DNA of 8,258 nt from an uncultured Shinella sp. (GTDB lineage: Bacteria; Pseudomonadota; Alphaproteobacteria; Rhizobiales; Rhizobiaceae), in NCBI GenBank assembly GCA_946481465.1, contig CAMLOC010000122.1:1-8258 (forward strand), written 5' to 3'. Under the pieces are notes generated by a model. It had not been told where the DNA came from and ran no database searches. It saw only the letters and a program-made list of their open reading frames with translations. The translations under genes were made by a program, and so were the position numbers. This document shows, in pieces, positions 1-6,194 of the stretch. The first letter of the stretch is position 1. Each line of letters begins with the position of its first letter.

Positions 1-295
1 CGCTGACGCCGGTCTTCTGCGCCGCGGGCCAGAGGTCGTTGTCGATCCAGGCGCGGAACATTTTTTCGACCTCGGCCTTCGAGGCGGCCTCGGCGGGAAG
101 GGCCATCGTGACGAGGGCGAGCGCGAGAAGGGACGCGAGGCGGGTGGCGATACCCCCCTCTGCCCTGCCGGGCATCGCCCCCACAGGGGAGGAGATCAGC
201 TTAGGGCGAGGCAGTGCCACGATTCGATCTCTCCCCTTGTGGGGGAGATGCCCGGCAGGGCAGAGGGGGGTGAAACGCCGCAGCCACCGAAGCAT
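1..295 (-). CDS. Lytic murein transglycosylase (MltB-like), 5' part, interrupted by palindromic repeat
   Basis: This is the N-terminal part of a probable periplasmic lytic transglycosylase, which cleaves peptidoglycan glycan strands; it runs off the left edge. The visible mature start contains FRAWIDNDLWPAAQKTGVS, which resembles the N-terminus of the MltB/SLT_2-type family in rhizobia. The catalytic domain is outside the window. I chose the ATG at 295-293 because AGAGG lies 7 nt upstream, 17 bases after the recR stop, and the frame stays open for 98 codons. The hydrophobic core LASLLALALVTMAL and the likely cleavage site PAEA|A form a signal peptide, but about 40 codons made of a palindromic repeat (152-271) separate it from the first eight residues MLRWLRRF. 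An ATG inside the repeat at 175-173 would give a shorter n-region (MPGRAEGGIATR) but has only a weak G-rich upstream sequence. Family assignment rests on a short segment. Confidence 0.68.
   Translation of the reverse strand, partial: MLRWLRRFTPLCPAGHLPHKGRDRIVALPRPKLISSPVGAMPGRAEGGIATRLASLLALALVTMALPAEAASKAEVEKMFRAWIDNDLWPAAQKTGVS
152..271. repeat. 120-bp rhizobial palindromic repeat (RIME-like), inside a coding frame
   Basis: Two 46-base arms, 152-197 and 226-271, are inverted copies that differ by one substitution and two single-base indels. A 28-base centre (198-225) separates them. The arms begin ACCCCCCTCTGCCCTGCCGG and end in AGATC. From memory, this sequence type is abundant between genes in Rhizobium, Agrobacterium, Sinorhizobium and Mesorhizobium, and resembles the elements called RIME; I could not check the exact family. 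As RNA it would fold into a very stable hairpin with a bulge. Its length, 120, is a multiple of three, and it has no stop codon in the frame of the transglycosylase gene that it interrupts. Short GGCG/CGCC tracts (146-149 and 276-279) flank it, and no clear target-site duplication is visible. Confidence 0.9.
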
Positions 296-312
296 CGCCA
301 AACCTCTTCTCC

Positions 313-918
313 TCAAATCGCCGTGCGCGCCCGCAGCGCGGCCGTCAACGTTCCCTCGTCAAGATAATCCAGTTCGCCGCCGACCGGCACGCCATGGGCG
401 AGCCGGGTGATCTTCACATCGAGGCCGGAGAGCTGGTCGGTGATGTAGTGCGCCGTCGTCTGCCCCTCGACGGTGGCGTTGACGGCGATGATCAGTTCGC
501 GCACGCCGCCCTTCGCCACGCGGTCGACAAGGCCGCGGATATTGAGATCGTCGGGCCCGACGCCGTCGAGCGGCGAGAGCGTGCCGCCGAGCACATGATA
601 GGCCGCGTTCATCGCGCCGGCGCGCTCCAGCGCCCAGAGGTCGGACACGTCCTCGACGACGATGATGACCGCATGATCGCGCCGCACGTCCGTGCAGACG
701 GTGCAGGGATCGCTCGTATCGACATTGCCGCAGCACGAGCAGATGCGCACCTTGCGATGCGCCTCGCCCATCGCGTCGGCGAGCGGGCCGAGCAACTGGT
801 CCTTCTTCTTGACGAGGTGCAGCGCGGCACGGCGCGCCGAGCGCGGGCCGAGGCCCGGCACCTTCGCCAGGAGCTGGATGAGTTTTTCGATTTCGGGGCC
901 GGTGACTCGTTTTGCCAT
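313..918 (-). CDS. recR: Recombination mediator protein RecR
   Basis: RecR works with RecF and RecO to load RecA on gapped DNA during recombinational repair. The protein has 201 residues, the usual family length. It shows the expected order: an N-terminal helix-hairpin-helix (about 15-35, [16 protein letters not shown]), a zinc-binding pair C60-x2-C63 and C72-x2-C75, a Toprim domain from about residue 82 with the acidic stretch VVEDVSD (87-93), and the C-terminal [17 protein letters not shown] signature (175-191). The ATG at 918 gives the standard N-terminus [14 protein letters not shown], yet no Shine-Dalgarno sequence precedes it (upstream bases are CTAGATACCGGCA), so it may be leaderless. 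The transglycosylase gene follows on the same strand after 17 bases. In many bacteria recR directly follows dnaX and ybaB; here two genes intervene. No key residue is missing. Confidence 0.97.
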   Translation of the reverse strand: MAKRVTGPEIEKLIQLLAKVPGLGPRSARRAALHLVKKKDQLLGPLADAMGEAHRKVRICSCCGNVDTSDPCTVCTDVRRDHAVIIVVEDVSDLWALERAGAMNAAYHVLGGTLSPLDGVGPDDLNIRGLVDRVAKGGVRELIIAVNATVEGQTTAHYITDQLSGLDVKITRLAHGVPVGGELDYLDEGTLTAALRARTAI

Positions 919-924
919 TGCCGG

Positions 925-959
925 TATCTAGCCCATATCCGGTGGAAACGGAATCCACC
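925..959 (-). promoter_or_regulatory. Possible recR promoter overlapping a small inverted repeat
   Basis: On the minus strand TTCCGT (953-948) and TAGATA (930-925) are separated by 17 bases and end 6 bases before the recR ATG. Both hexamers match the sigma-70 consensus only moderately. The plus-strand inverted repeat GGTGGA (941-946) / TCCACC (954-959), with a 7-base loop, overlaps the -35 hexamer and lies in the 57-base divergent spacer between recR and the MOSC gene. It could be an operator or a chance hairpin. Confidence 0.3.
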
Positions 960-964
960 TTGCT

Positions 965-969
965 GGAGG
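965..969 (+). promoter_or_regulatory. Ribosome binding site that fixes a TTG start for the MOSC gene
   Basis: GGAGG lies 6 bases before the TTG at 976-978. No in-frame ATG is near, and the reading frame upstream is only the antisense of recR. This strong site therefore decides the start. Confidence 0.8.
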
Positions 970-975
970 CAGCGC

Positions 976-1590
976 TTGATCAGAATTCTCGCCGTGTGCA
1001 CGGGTCTCGCCCGTCCGGTCCCCGGCAAAAGCTACAAGACGGGCATTTTCAAGACGCCGACCGATGCGGCCGTCGTCGTCGACCGCGAGGGCCTGCTGGG
1101 CGACGCGATCTGCAACCGGAAGCACCATGGCGGCCCGGAACAGGCCGTCTACGGTCTGGGCTCCATCGATCTCGACTGGTGGTCCAGGGAACTCGGCCGC
1201 GCGCTGGAGCCGGGAACCTTCGGCGAGAACCTCCTCGTCGAGGGCCTCGACAGCCGCAGCGTCTCCGTCGGCGACCGGATCGAGACGGAGAGCGTGCTCC
1301 TCGAAGTGACCTCGACGCGCATTCCCTGCAACACGCTGACGGCCCGCATGGGCGACCCGGCCTTTGCAAGACGCTTCATGCAGGCGGGCCGGCCGGGCTT
1401 TTACTGCCGCGTCCTGCGCGACGGGGTGATCCAGGCCGGCGACCCGGCAACCTACACGCCTTTCGACGGCGCGCCGGTGACCATGCCGGAACTGCTGCGC
1501 ACCTACGGCAAGAACATTTCCGAAGAAGACCGGTTGCGCTACCTCGCCGCCCCGATCAACGACAAGCTGCGCGCGGCCCTCACCGGCTGA
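976..1590 (+). CDS. MOSC domain-containing protein (YiiM-like)
   Basis: MOSC domains are related to the C-terminal domain of molybdenum cofactor sulfurase; stand-alone members such as YiiM act in molybdoenzyme-linked detoxification or sulfur transfer. The product has 204 residues when read from the TTG at 976. It contains KHHGGPEQAVY (49-59), GTFGENLLVEGL (80-91), the conserved cysteine in RIPCNTL (Cys118) and GRPGFYCRVL (138-147), the usual order of MOSC motifs, and then a helical C-terminal tail as in YiiM. There is no signal peptide, so it should be cytoplasmic. It is divergent from recR across 57 bases and convergent with the LysE-type gene; its TGA directly abuts that gene's stop. The substrate cannot be told from the sequence. 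Confidence 0.9.
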   Translation: MIRILAVCTGLARPVPGKSYKTGIFKTPTDAAVVVDREGLLGDAICNRKHHGGPEQAVYGLGSIDLDWWSRELGRALEPGTFGENLLVEGLDSRSVSVGDRIETESVLLEVTSTRIPCNTLTARMGDPAFARRFMQAGRPGFYCRVLRDGVIQAGDPATYTPFDGAPVTMPELLRTYGKNISEEDRLRYLAAPINDKLRAALTG

Positions 1591-2202
1591 TCAGCGGGTC
1601 GCGATGGCGGCCGCGGCACCGGCCATGGTGCCGGCGCTGAGGCGATTGGCGATGCGCACGGCGCGCGGGCTCTTCAGGAACAGCCGGGCGCGCGAGGCGA
1701 GGAAGACCCAGGCAAGGTCGATCGCAACCAGCACGACGAACATGGTCAGAACCAGCTCGGCCCAGCCGACGAGGGTGACGGCGCCGAGATCGATGATCGC
1801 CGGCAGCAGTGCGACGTAGAACATCATGATCTTCGGATTGCCGAGCGTCACCGTCAGGCCTGCGAAGAACAGCCTTGCGCCCGAGCGCGCTTCCGGCAGG
1901 GCGCCGTCGCCGGTCTCCACCGGCGCGAACCACATCTTCCAGGCGAGATAGAGCAGGTAGGCGACGCCCAGCCACTTGATGGCGACGAAGGCGGCATGGA
2001 AGGTCTCGGCGATGGCAGCAAGGCCGAGCACGGCGCAGGTGAGCCAGATGCCCTCGCCGATCCACATGGCGGCGAGGAAGGGCAGCACATCCCTTGCCCC
2101 GCGCGACAGAACGCGGGCGACCAGCGCCGCGATGCTCGGGCCGGGCGAGCCGGCCGCCATCATCAGCGCGCCGGCAAAGACGATGAGGGTCATCAGGCTC
2201 AT
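1591..2202 (-). CDS. LysE/RhtB-family amino-acid exporter
   Basis: This is an inner-membrane protein of 203 residues, the typical length for the LysE/RhtB family, whose members export amino acids such as lysine, threonine or homoserine. About five to six hydrophobic segments are visible (near 4-24, 41-62, 68-92, 111-135 and 147-172, with a weaker one near the C-terminus). The family signature appears as GSPGPSIAALVARVLSRGAR (18-37), and a second conserved motif, LGNPKIMMFYVALLP, is at 120-134. The ATG at 2202 follows a strong GAGGAGG sequence. The gene starts 34 bases after ybaB on the same strand and could be read from the dnaX-ybaB transcript. Its stop touches the stop of the convergent MOSC gene. 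The exported substrate cannot be predicted. Confidence 0.92.
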   Translation of the reverse strand: MSLMTLIVFAGALMMAAGSPGPSIAALVARVLSRGARDVLPFLAAMWIGEGIWLTCAVLGLAAIAETFHAAFVAIKWLGVAYLLYLAWKMWFAPVETGDGALPEARSGARLFFAGLTVTLGNPKIMMFYVALLPAIIDLGAVTLVGWAELVLTMFVVLVAIDLAWVFLASRARLFLKSPRAVRIANRLSAGTMAGAAAAIATR

Positions 2203-2236
2203 CGGAATCCTCCTCGCAAAGCGTGACCCTAGAGGA

Positions 2237-2560
2237 TCAGAACGGCAGCTTGAAGCCGGGCGGGATCGGCAGGCCGGCGGTCAGCGCCTTGGTCCGTTCG
2301 GCGGTCTCGGCCTCGGCCTTGTCCTTGGCATCCTTATGGGCCGCGACGATCAGGTCCTCGAGGATTTCGACGTCGTCTTCCTTGAAGAGCGAGGGGTCGA
2401 TCTTCAGGCCCTTGAGATTGCCCTTGCCGTCGAGCGTGACCGAGACGAGGCCGCCGCCGGAGGTGCCGTTCACCTGAAGGGCGGCGATCTCCGCCTGCAT
2501 CTTCTCCATCTTGGCCTGCATTTCCTTGACCTTGCCCATCATGCCCATGATGTCGCGCAT
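2237..2560 (-). CDS. YbaB/EbfC-family nucleoid-associated protein
   Basis: This small protein of 107 residues belongs to the YbaB/EbfC family, dimeric DNA-binding proteins associated with the nucleoid. The methionine- and lysine-rich N-terminal helix ([20 protein letters not shown], 7-26), the [20 protein letters not shown] core (35-54), the acidic [10 protein letters not shown] helix (61-70) and the [12 protein letters not shown] tail are all typical. The ATG at 2560 is preceded by AGGAGAGG at good spacing. It lies 75 bases downstream of dnaX on the same strand, the usual dnaX-ybaB pairing, and 34 bases upstream of the LysE-type gene. Its link to replication or repair is inferred from this neighbourhood, not from the protein itself. 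Confidence 0.95.
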   Translation of the reverse strand: MRDIMGMMGKVKEMQAKMEKMQAEIAALQVNGTSGGGLVSVTLDGKGNLKGLKIDPSLFKEDDVEILEDLIVAAHKDAKDKAEAETAERTKALTAGLPIPPGFKLPF

Positions 2561-2635
2561 CGGCCTCTCCTCTTCTCAAATGGATGTTAGAGCGTCTGTT
2601 TCACGCAATCCCGCCACGCATTTCGGCCGGGATCG

Positions 2636-4516
2636 CTAGTGTTCGATATCGTCGCCGGGAAGAATGTCGCCCTCGGCGGATTCCGCGACGGCCGCGACCT
2701 CGACGGTCTCCGGCTCGTCTTCGCTTTCCTGGACCTTGATGCGCACGTCCATGATCTTGGCGCCCGGAAAGCGCTGCAGGATGGCGGCCACGTCGGGGTC
2801 CTGGCGCGCATCGGCGACGCGCGCTTCCTGCGCCATGGTCTCGGTCTCGGCAAGCGTCGGTCCGCCCGGCTCGCGCGACAGGATGACCATCCAGCGGATG
2901 CCGGTCCATTCCTGCAGCTTGCTCGACAGGTCGTTGACGAGCGATTTCGGCGCGTCGTTGGCAAGGCCGATCTCCAGGCGCCCGGCCTCCACGCTGACCG
3001 GCCGCACGAAGGCGCGCACGAGGGCGCGAAGGCGGATGTCGCGGTTCTTGGTGCAGAGGTCGGCAATGTCGGAAATCGAGTTCACCGGCACTTTCGGCTC
3101 GGCCGCCGGCTGCACGGCCGGCGCACTCTCGATGCGGCCGACCGGCTGGGATGCCGGCTCGGCCTGCGGCACGGGGCGCAGCATGGTCACCGTCCCGCCG
3201 CCCGACTGGGCGCGCTGGGCCGGGGCCTCGGGTGCGCGCGCGACGGCGGAAAGCGCGGCCTGCGCCGTCGGCTGGCCGCCATTGCCGCCATGGCCGCCGG
3301 ATTGCGGCGCGCGCATGCCCTCGCCGCCGGAAAGCTCGGCAAGGCGGCGGGCCGCCTCTTCCGGCGACGGCAGGTTAGCGGCATGCGCAAGGCGGATGAT
3401 GACCATTTCGGCGGCGCCCGCCGGGCGGCTGGAGGCCTCGGTCTCGGGAATGCCCTTCAGCAGCATCTGCCACATGCGCGACAGCGCGGTGACCGCGATG
3501 GAATTGGCGAATTCGACGCCGCGCACGCGCTCGATCTCGCTCAGCGACTGGTCGCCGGCGGCGTCGGGCACATATTTCATGCGGGTGACGAGATGGGTGA
3601 AGTCGGCAAGGTCCGTCAAGACGACGGGCGGGCTGGCGCCGGCCTCGTACTGCGCGGAAAATTCGGCGAGCGCGGCGGCGGCATCGCCCTTCACGACATG
3701 TTCGAAGAGATCGACGATGCGTGCGCGGTCGGCAAGGCCGAGCATGCCGCGCACGGCATTCACCTCGACGCGGCCGCCACCATGGGCGATCGCCTGGTCG
3801 AGCAGCGACAGGCCGTCACGGGCCGAGCCCTCGGCGGCGCGGGCGATCATGGCGAGCGCGTCCGGCTCGAATTCCACGCCTTCCTTGCCGAGAATGGTGG
3901 TGAAGAGGCCGACGAGGTCGGAGGCGCCGATGCGGCGCAGGTCGAAGCGCTGGCAGCGCGACAGGACGGTGATCGGGACCTTGCGGATCTCGGTCGTCGC
4001 GAAGATGAACTTGACGTGCTCCGGCGGCTCCTCGAGCGTCTTCAACAGGCCGTTGAAGGCCTGCGTCGAGAGCATGTGCACTTCGTCGATGATATAGACC
4101 TTGTAGCGCGCCGAAACCGGGCGGTAGCGCACCTGCTCGATGATCTCGCGGATATCGTCGATGCCGGTATGGGAGGCGGCGTCCATCTCGATGACATCGA
4201 CATGCCGGCCTTCCATGATGGCCTGGCAATGCTCGCCGGGCACGCGAAGGTCGATCGTCGGGCGGTCGATCTCGGGCGTCTTGTAATTGAGCGCGCGGGC
4301 GAGGATGCGGGCGGTCGTCGTCTTGCCGACGCCGCGAACGCCGGTCAGCATATAGGCCTGCGCGATGCGCCCGGTCTCGAACGCATTGGTCAGCGTGCGG
4401 ACCATCGGCTCCTGGCCGACCATCAGGTCGGAGAAATCCTTGGGGCGGTATTTTCGCGCGAGAACCCGGTAGGCGGCGGGTTTTTCGCTGGACGGATTGG
4501 GGGTTACGTCGCTCAT
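2636..4516 (-). CDS. dnaX: DNA polymerase III subunit gamma/tau
   Basis: DnaX is the ATPase of the clamp loader, which loads the beta clamp and joins polymerase cores to the helicase. From the ATG at 4516 the product has 626 residues. The AAA+ module shows Walker A GVRGVGKTT (59-67), Walker B IIDEVH (142-147), sensor 1 FATT (172-175), the SRC motif (186-188) and sensor 2 GSARDGLSLLDQ (230-241). An alanine/proline/glutamine/glycine-rich linker (about 385-475) leads to the C-terminal tau domain. The zinc-finger region has only Cys97; three of the four cysteines of the E. coli protein are absent. No slippery A-run like that of E. coli is visible, so a frameshifted gamma form is not supported. 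The start has only a weak AGGG upstream; reading further upstream would enter the SRP RNA gene, so MSDVTPNPSS is preferred. Confidence 0.96.
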   Translation of the reverse strand: MSDVTPNPSSEKPAAYRVLARKYRPKDFSDLMVGQEPMVRTLTNAFETGRIAQAYMLTGVRGVGKTTTARILARALNYKTPEIDRPTIDLRVPGEHCQAIMEGRHVDVIEMDAASHTGIDDIREIIEQVRYRPVSARYKVYIIDEVHMLSTQAFNGLLKTLEEPPEHVKFIFATTEIRKVPITVLSRCQRFDLRRIGASDLVGLFTTILGKEGVEFEPDALAMIARAAEGSARDGLSLLDQAIAHGGGRVEVNAVRGMLGLADRARIVDLFEHVVKGDAAAALAEFSAQYEAGASPPVVLTDLADFTHLVTRMKYVPDAAGDQSLSEIERVRGVEFANSIAVTALSRMWQMLLKGIPETEASSRPAGAAEMVIIRLAHAANLPSPEEAARRLAELSGGEGMRAPQSGGHGGNGGQPTAQAALSAVARAPEAPAQRAQSGGGTVTMLRPVPQAEPASQPVGRIESAPAVQPAAEPKVPVNSISDIADLCTKNRDIRLRALVRAFVRPVSVEAGRLEIGLANDAPKSLVNDLSSKLQEWTGIRWMVILSREPGGPTLAETETMAQEARVADARQDPDVAAILQRFPGAKIMDVRIKVQESEDEPETVEVAAVAESAEGDILPGDDIEH

Positions 4517-4576
4517 AGACCCTGCCGCTAATCGAACTTTCGGTCCCGACAGGACGGCCAGGATCAGGACGGTAAG

Positions 4577-4675
4577 GTGGGAGGCTGGCACGATGACCCG
4601 TGCCGGGCTCGTTAGGGCTGCTTCCTTCCGGACCTGACCCGGTTGGCGAGTGGCTCGTCCACCACCAACCTCCCG
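4577..4675 (-). ncRNA. ffs: Small signal recognition particle RNA (4.5S)
   Basis: The minus strand carries the hallmark SRP core GGTCAGGTCCGGAAGGAAGC followed by AGCCCTAAC (about 4639-4611), with the GGAA apical tetraloop and the asymmetric internal loop that binds Ffh. The ends pair: GGGAGG (4674-4669) with CCTCCC (4584-4579), giving the usual single hairpin of about 100 nt of the bacterial small type. Ends are approximate to a few bases. It lies 60 bases upstream of dnaX on the same strand, the same order as in Bacillus subtilis, and is divergent from the HIT gene. No strong terminator with a U-run follows it. Confidence 0.93.
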
Positions 4676-4680
4676 TCCCC

Positions 4681-4709
4681 CATATCGGCAATATTCCATC
4701 CGAATGCAA
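4681..4709 (-). promoter_or_regulatory. Likely promoter of the SRP RNA gene
   Basis: On the minus strand TTGCAT (4709-4704) and GATATG (4686-4681) are separated by exactly 17 bases. The predicted start, about 6 bases further on, matches the 5' end expected from RNA pairing (near 4674). The -35 hexamer matches well, the -10 moderately. Confidence 0.5.
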
Positions 4710-4778
4710 GCACGGCGGATAAAAAACTGTTGGAGCGAATTTGGATGCCGTGGCATGACTCTAGGAAACAGGCATGCC

Positions 4779-4783
4779 GGGAG
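4779..4783 (+). promoter_or_regulatory. Ribosome binding site selecting a TTG start for the HIT gene
   Basis: GGGAG ends 7 bases before TTG 4791-4793. An upstream in-frame ATG at 4755 has no such site, so TTG is preferred. Confidence 0.6.
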
Positions 4784-4790
4784 AAACCCC

Positions 4791-5201
4791 TTGAGCGACT
4801 TTCACCTTGACGAACGGATCGTGCGCGACAGCGACCTTCTGACGAAGATCGGCCTTTGCGAACTGCGCCTGATGAAGGACGGCCGCTGGCCCTGGCTGAT
4901 GCTGGTGCCGCAGCGGGCGGATGTCAGCGAGGTCTTCGACCTGACGCCGCTCGACCAGACCATGCTGACCTTCGAGACGACGCTGGTCGCCGAAGCGCTG
5001 AAGAAGGTGACCGGCGCGACGAAGATCAACGTCGCGGCGATCGGCAACATCGTGCGCCAGCTGCATGTCCACGTCATCGCGCGCAGCGAGGGCGATGCGA
5101 ACTGGCCCGGCCCCGTCTGGGGTTTCGGCACCGCCGAGCCGCGCTCGGCCGAGGAAACCAAGGCCCTTTCGGCCAAAATCCTGGACGCGCTCACGCCATG
5201 A
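4791..5201 (+). CDS. HIT-family nucleotide hydrolase/transferase-like protein
   Basis: HIT proteins hydrolyse or transfer nucleotides using a histidine triad. Read from TTG 4791, the product has 136 residues, is cytoplasmic and starts MSDFHLDERI. It carries RWPWLMLVPQR (32-42), the conserved GN (85-86), and QLHVHVIARSEGDANWPGPV (90-109). The triad is incomplete: His92 and His94 are present, but the third position is Ile96. The second histidine, the usual nucleophile, is kept. I recall the same LHVHVIAR form in other alpha- and gammaproteobacterial members, so it is probably a subfamily trait and not decay. Its stop overlaps the nudC start at ATGA (5198-5201), which implies translational coupling. 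An alternative start is ATG 4755. The substrate is unknown. Confidence 0.9.
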   Translation: MSDFHLDERIVRDSDLLTKIGLCELRLMKDGRWPWLMLVPQRADVSEVFDLTPLDQTMLTFETTLVAEALKKVTGATKINVAAIGNIVRQLHVHVIARSEGDANWPGPVWGFGTAEPRSAEETKALSAKILDALTP

Positions 5202-6172
5202 AGCCATCGCTCTTCGATCTCTACCGCCCGCATCCCGAACCCAGCACCATGGTGGCCTTCGCGGAGAACAGCCTCGACCGCCAGTCGGAGCACCGCGCGC
5301 CGGACTGCCTGGAACAGGCCTTCAAGGCCGAGACCGTGCATGCCTTCGCGATCGCCGGGGGAAAACTCGTCGTCAAGCATGACGAGAAGATCATCGACCC
5401 GCTGTTTGCGCCCTATGAGCTGGCCGAACTCGATCCGGTACCGGAAGAATCCATCCTGCTCGGCTACCTGAAGAACGGCGAGCCGCGGCTGGCGATCCCC
5501 GTCAGGGCCGATCCCGAGACGCTGCAGGACCCGCTGAAGGCAGCCGACGGGCGCACGCTCTACCGCCAGCAGATGCTCGACGACGACCTGCTCGGCCAGT
5601 TCGCCCAGGCCTCCAGCCTGATGACCTGGAACGGCAACAACCGCTTCTGCGGCAAGTGCGGCGCGCCGACCCGCTCGGAGATCGGCGGCTACCGCCGCGT
5701 CTGCGAGGCGTGCAGCCACACGATCTTCCCGCGCACCGACCCGGTCGCCATCATGCTGGTCATCGATATCGAGCGGGATCTCTGCCTGCTCGGCCGCTCG
5801 CCGCATTTCCCCGAGGGCATGTATTCGTGCCTGGCCGGCTTCCTGGAGCCGGGCGAGACGATCGAGCATACGGTGCGCCGCGAGACGCTGGAGGAATCCG
5901 GCATCAAGGTGGGGCGCGTGCGCTACCACGCCTCGCAGCCCTGGCCGATGCCGCATTCGCTGATGATCGGCTGCTACGGCGAGGCGATCTCCTTCGACAT
6001 CCGCCGCGACGAGCAGGAGCTGGAGGATTGCCGCTGGTTCACCCGCGAGGAGACGGCGGCGATGATCGCCCGCAGCGCGGCGACCGGCCTCGCCCCCGGC
6101 ACCACGACCCCGCCGCCGAAGGGTGCCATCGCGCACCGCCTGATGCGCGACTGGCTGGACTGGAAGGTCTGA
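5198..6172 (+). CDS. nudC: NAD(H) pyrophosphatase / NAD-RNA decapping-type Nudix hydrolase
   Basis: NudC-type enzymes split NADH into NMNH and AMP and can remove NAD caps from RNA. The product has 324 residues: an N-terminal domain (1-145), a zinc ribbon with C151-x2-C154 and C169-x2-C172, and a Nudix domain. The Nudix box runs from G214 to I236 with E220, R228-E229, E232-E233 and G235 all in place. The NADH-specific motif SQPWPMPHS follows at 246-254. These features set it apart from other Nudix proteins. The ATG at 5198 overlaps the HIT stop (ATGA), so the two are translated together. It is somewhat longer than the E. coli protein because of the extended N-terminal part. It converges on pheA, with a GC-rich hairpin between. 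Confidence 0.94.
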   Translation: MKPSLFDLYRPHPEPSTMVAFAENSLDRQSEHRAPDCLEQAFKAETVHAFAIAGGKLVVKHDEKIIDPLFAPYELAELDPVPEESILLGYLKNGEPRLAIPVRADPETLQDPLKAADGRTLYRQQMLDDDLLGQFAQASSLMTWNGNNRFCGKCGAPTRSEIGGYRRVCEACSHTIFPRTDPVAIMLVIDIERDLCLLGRSPHFPEGMYSCLAGFLEPGETIEHTVRRETLEESGIKVGRVRYHASQPWPMPHSLMIGCYGEAISFDIRRDEQELEDCRWFTREETAAMIARSAATGLAPGTTTPPPKGAIAHRLMRDWLDWKV

Positions 6173-6189
6173 GCCGGCCGGCGGCCGGC
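6173..6189. terminator. GC-rich hairpin between convergent nudC and pheA
   Basis: GCCGGCC (6173-6179) and GGCCGGC (6183-6189) form a perfect 7-bp stem with a 3-base loop in the 22-base spacer between the two stops. It could end transcription from both sides. The U-tract is weak (AGGTTT on the plus side), so efficiency is uncertain. Confidence 0.5.
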
Positions 6190-6194
6190 AGGTT

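Noticed and set aside
394..975. Open frame on the plus strand upstream of the MOSC gene, antisense to recR
   Set aside because: It is a long GC-rich shadow of recR; the strong ribosome binding site at 965-969 and the homology place the MOSC start at 976.
2608..2633. ATCCCG/CGGGAT inverted repeat between dnaX and ybaB, considered as a terminator
   Set aside because: Only a 6-bp stem with a 14-base loop and no U-run; too weak to call.
2639..4531. A 630-codon plus-strand open frame opposite dnaX
   Set aside because: It mirrors the codon pattern of dnaX, shows no recognisable domain, and dnaX is certain.
4517..4756. Upstream extension of the dnaX reading frame to an earlier start
   Set aside because: The extension would translate through the SRP RNA gene and has no similarity to DnaX N-termini.
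4771..4778. Palindrome GGCATGCC upstream of the HIT gene, considered as a regulator site
   Set aside because: Eight-base palindromes are frequent in GC-rich DNA, and no second copy with regular spacing supports it.
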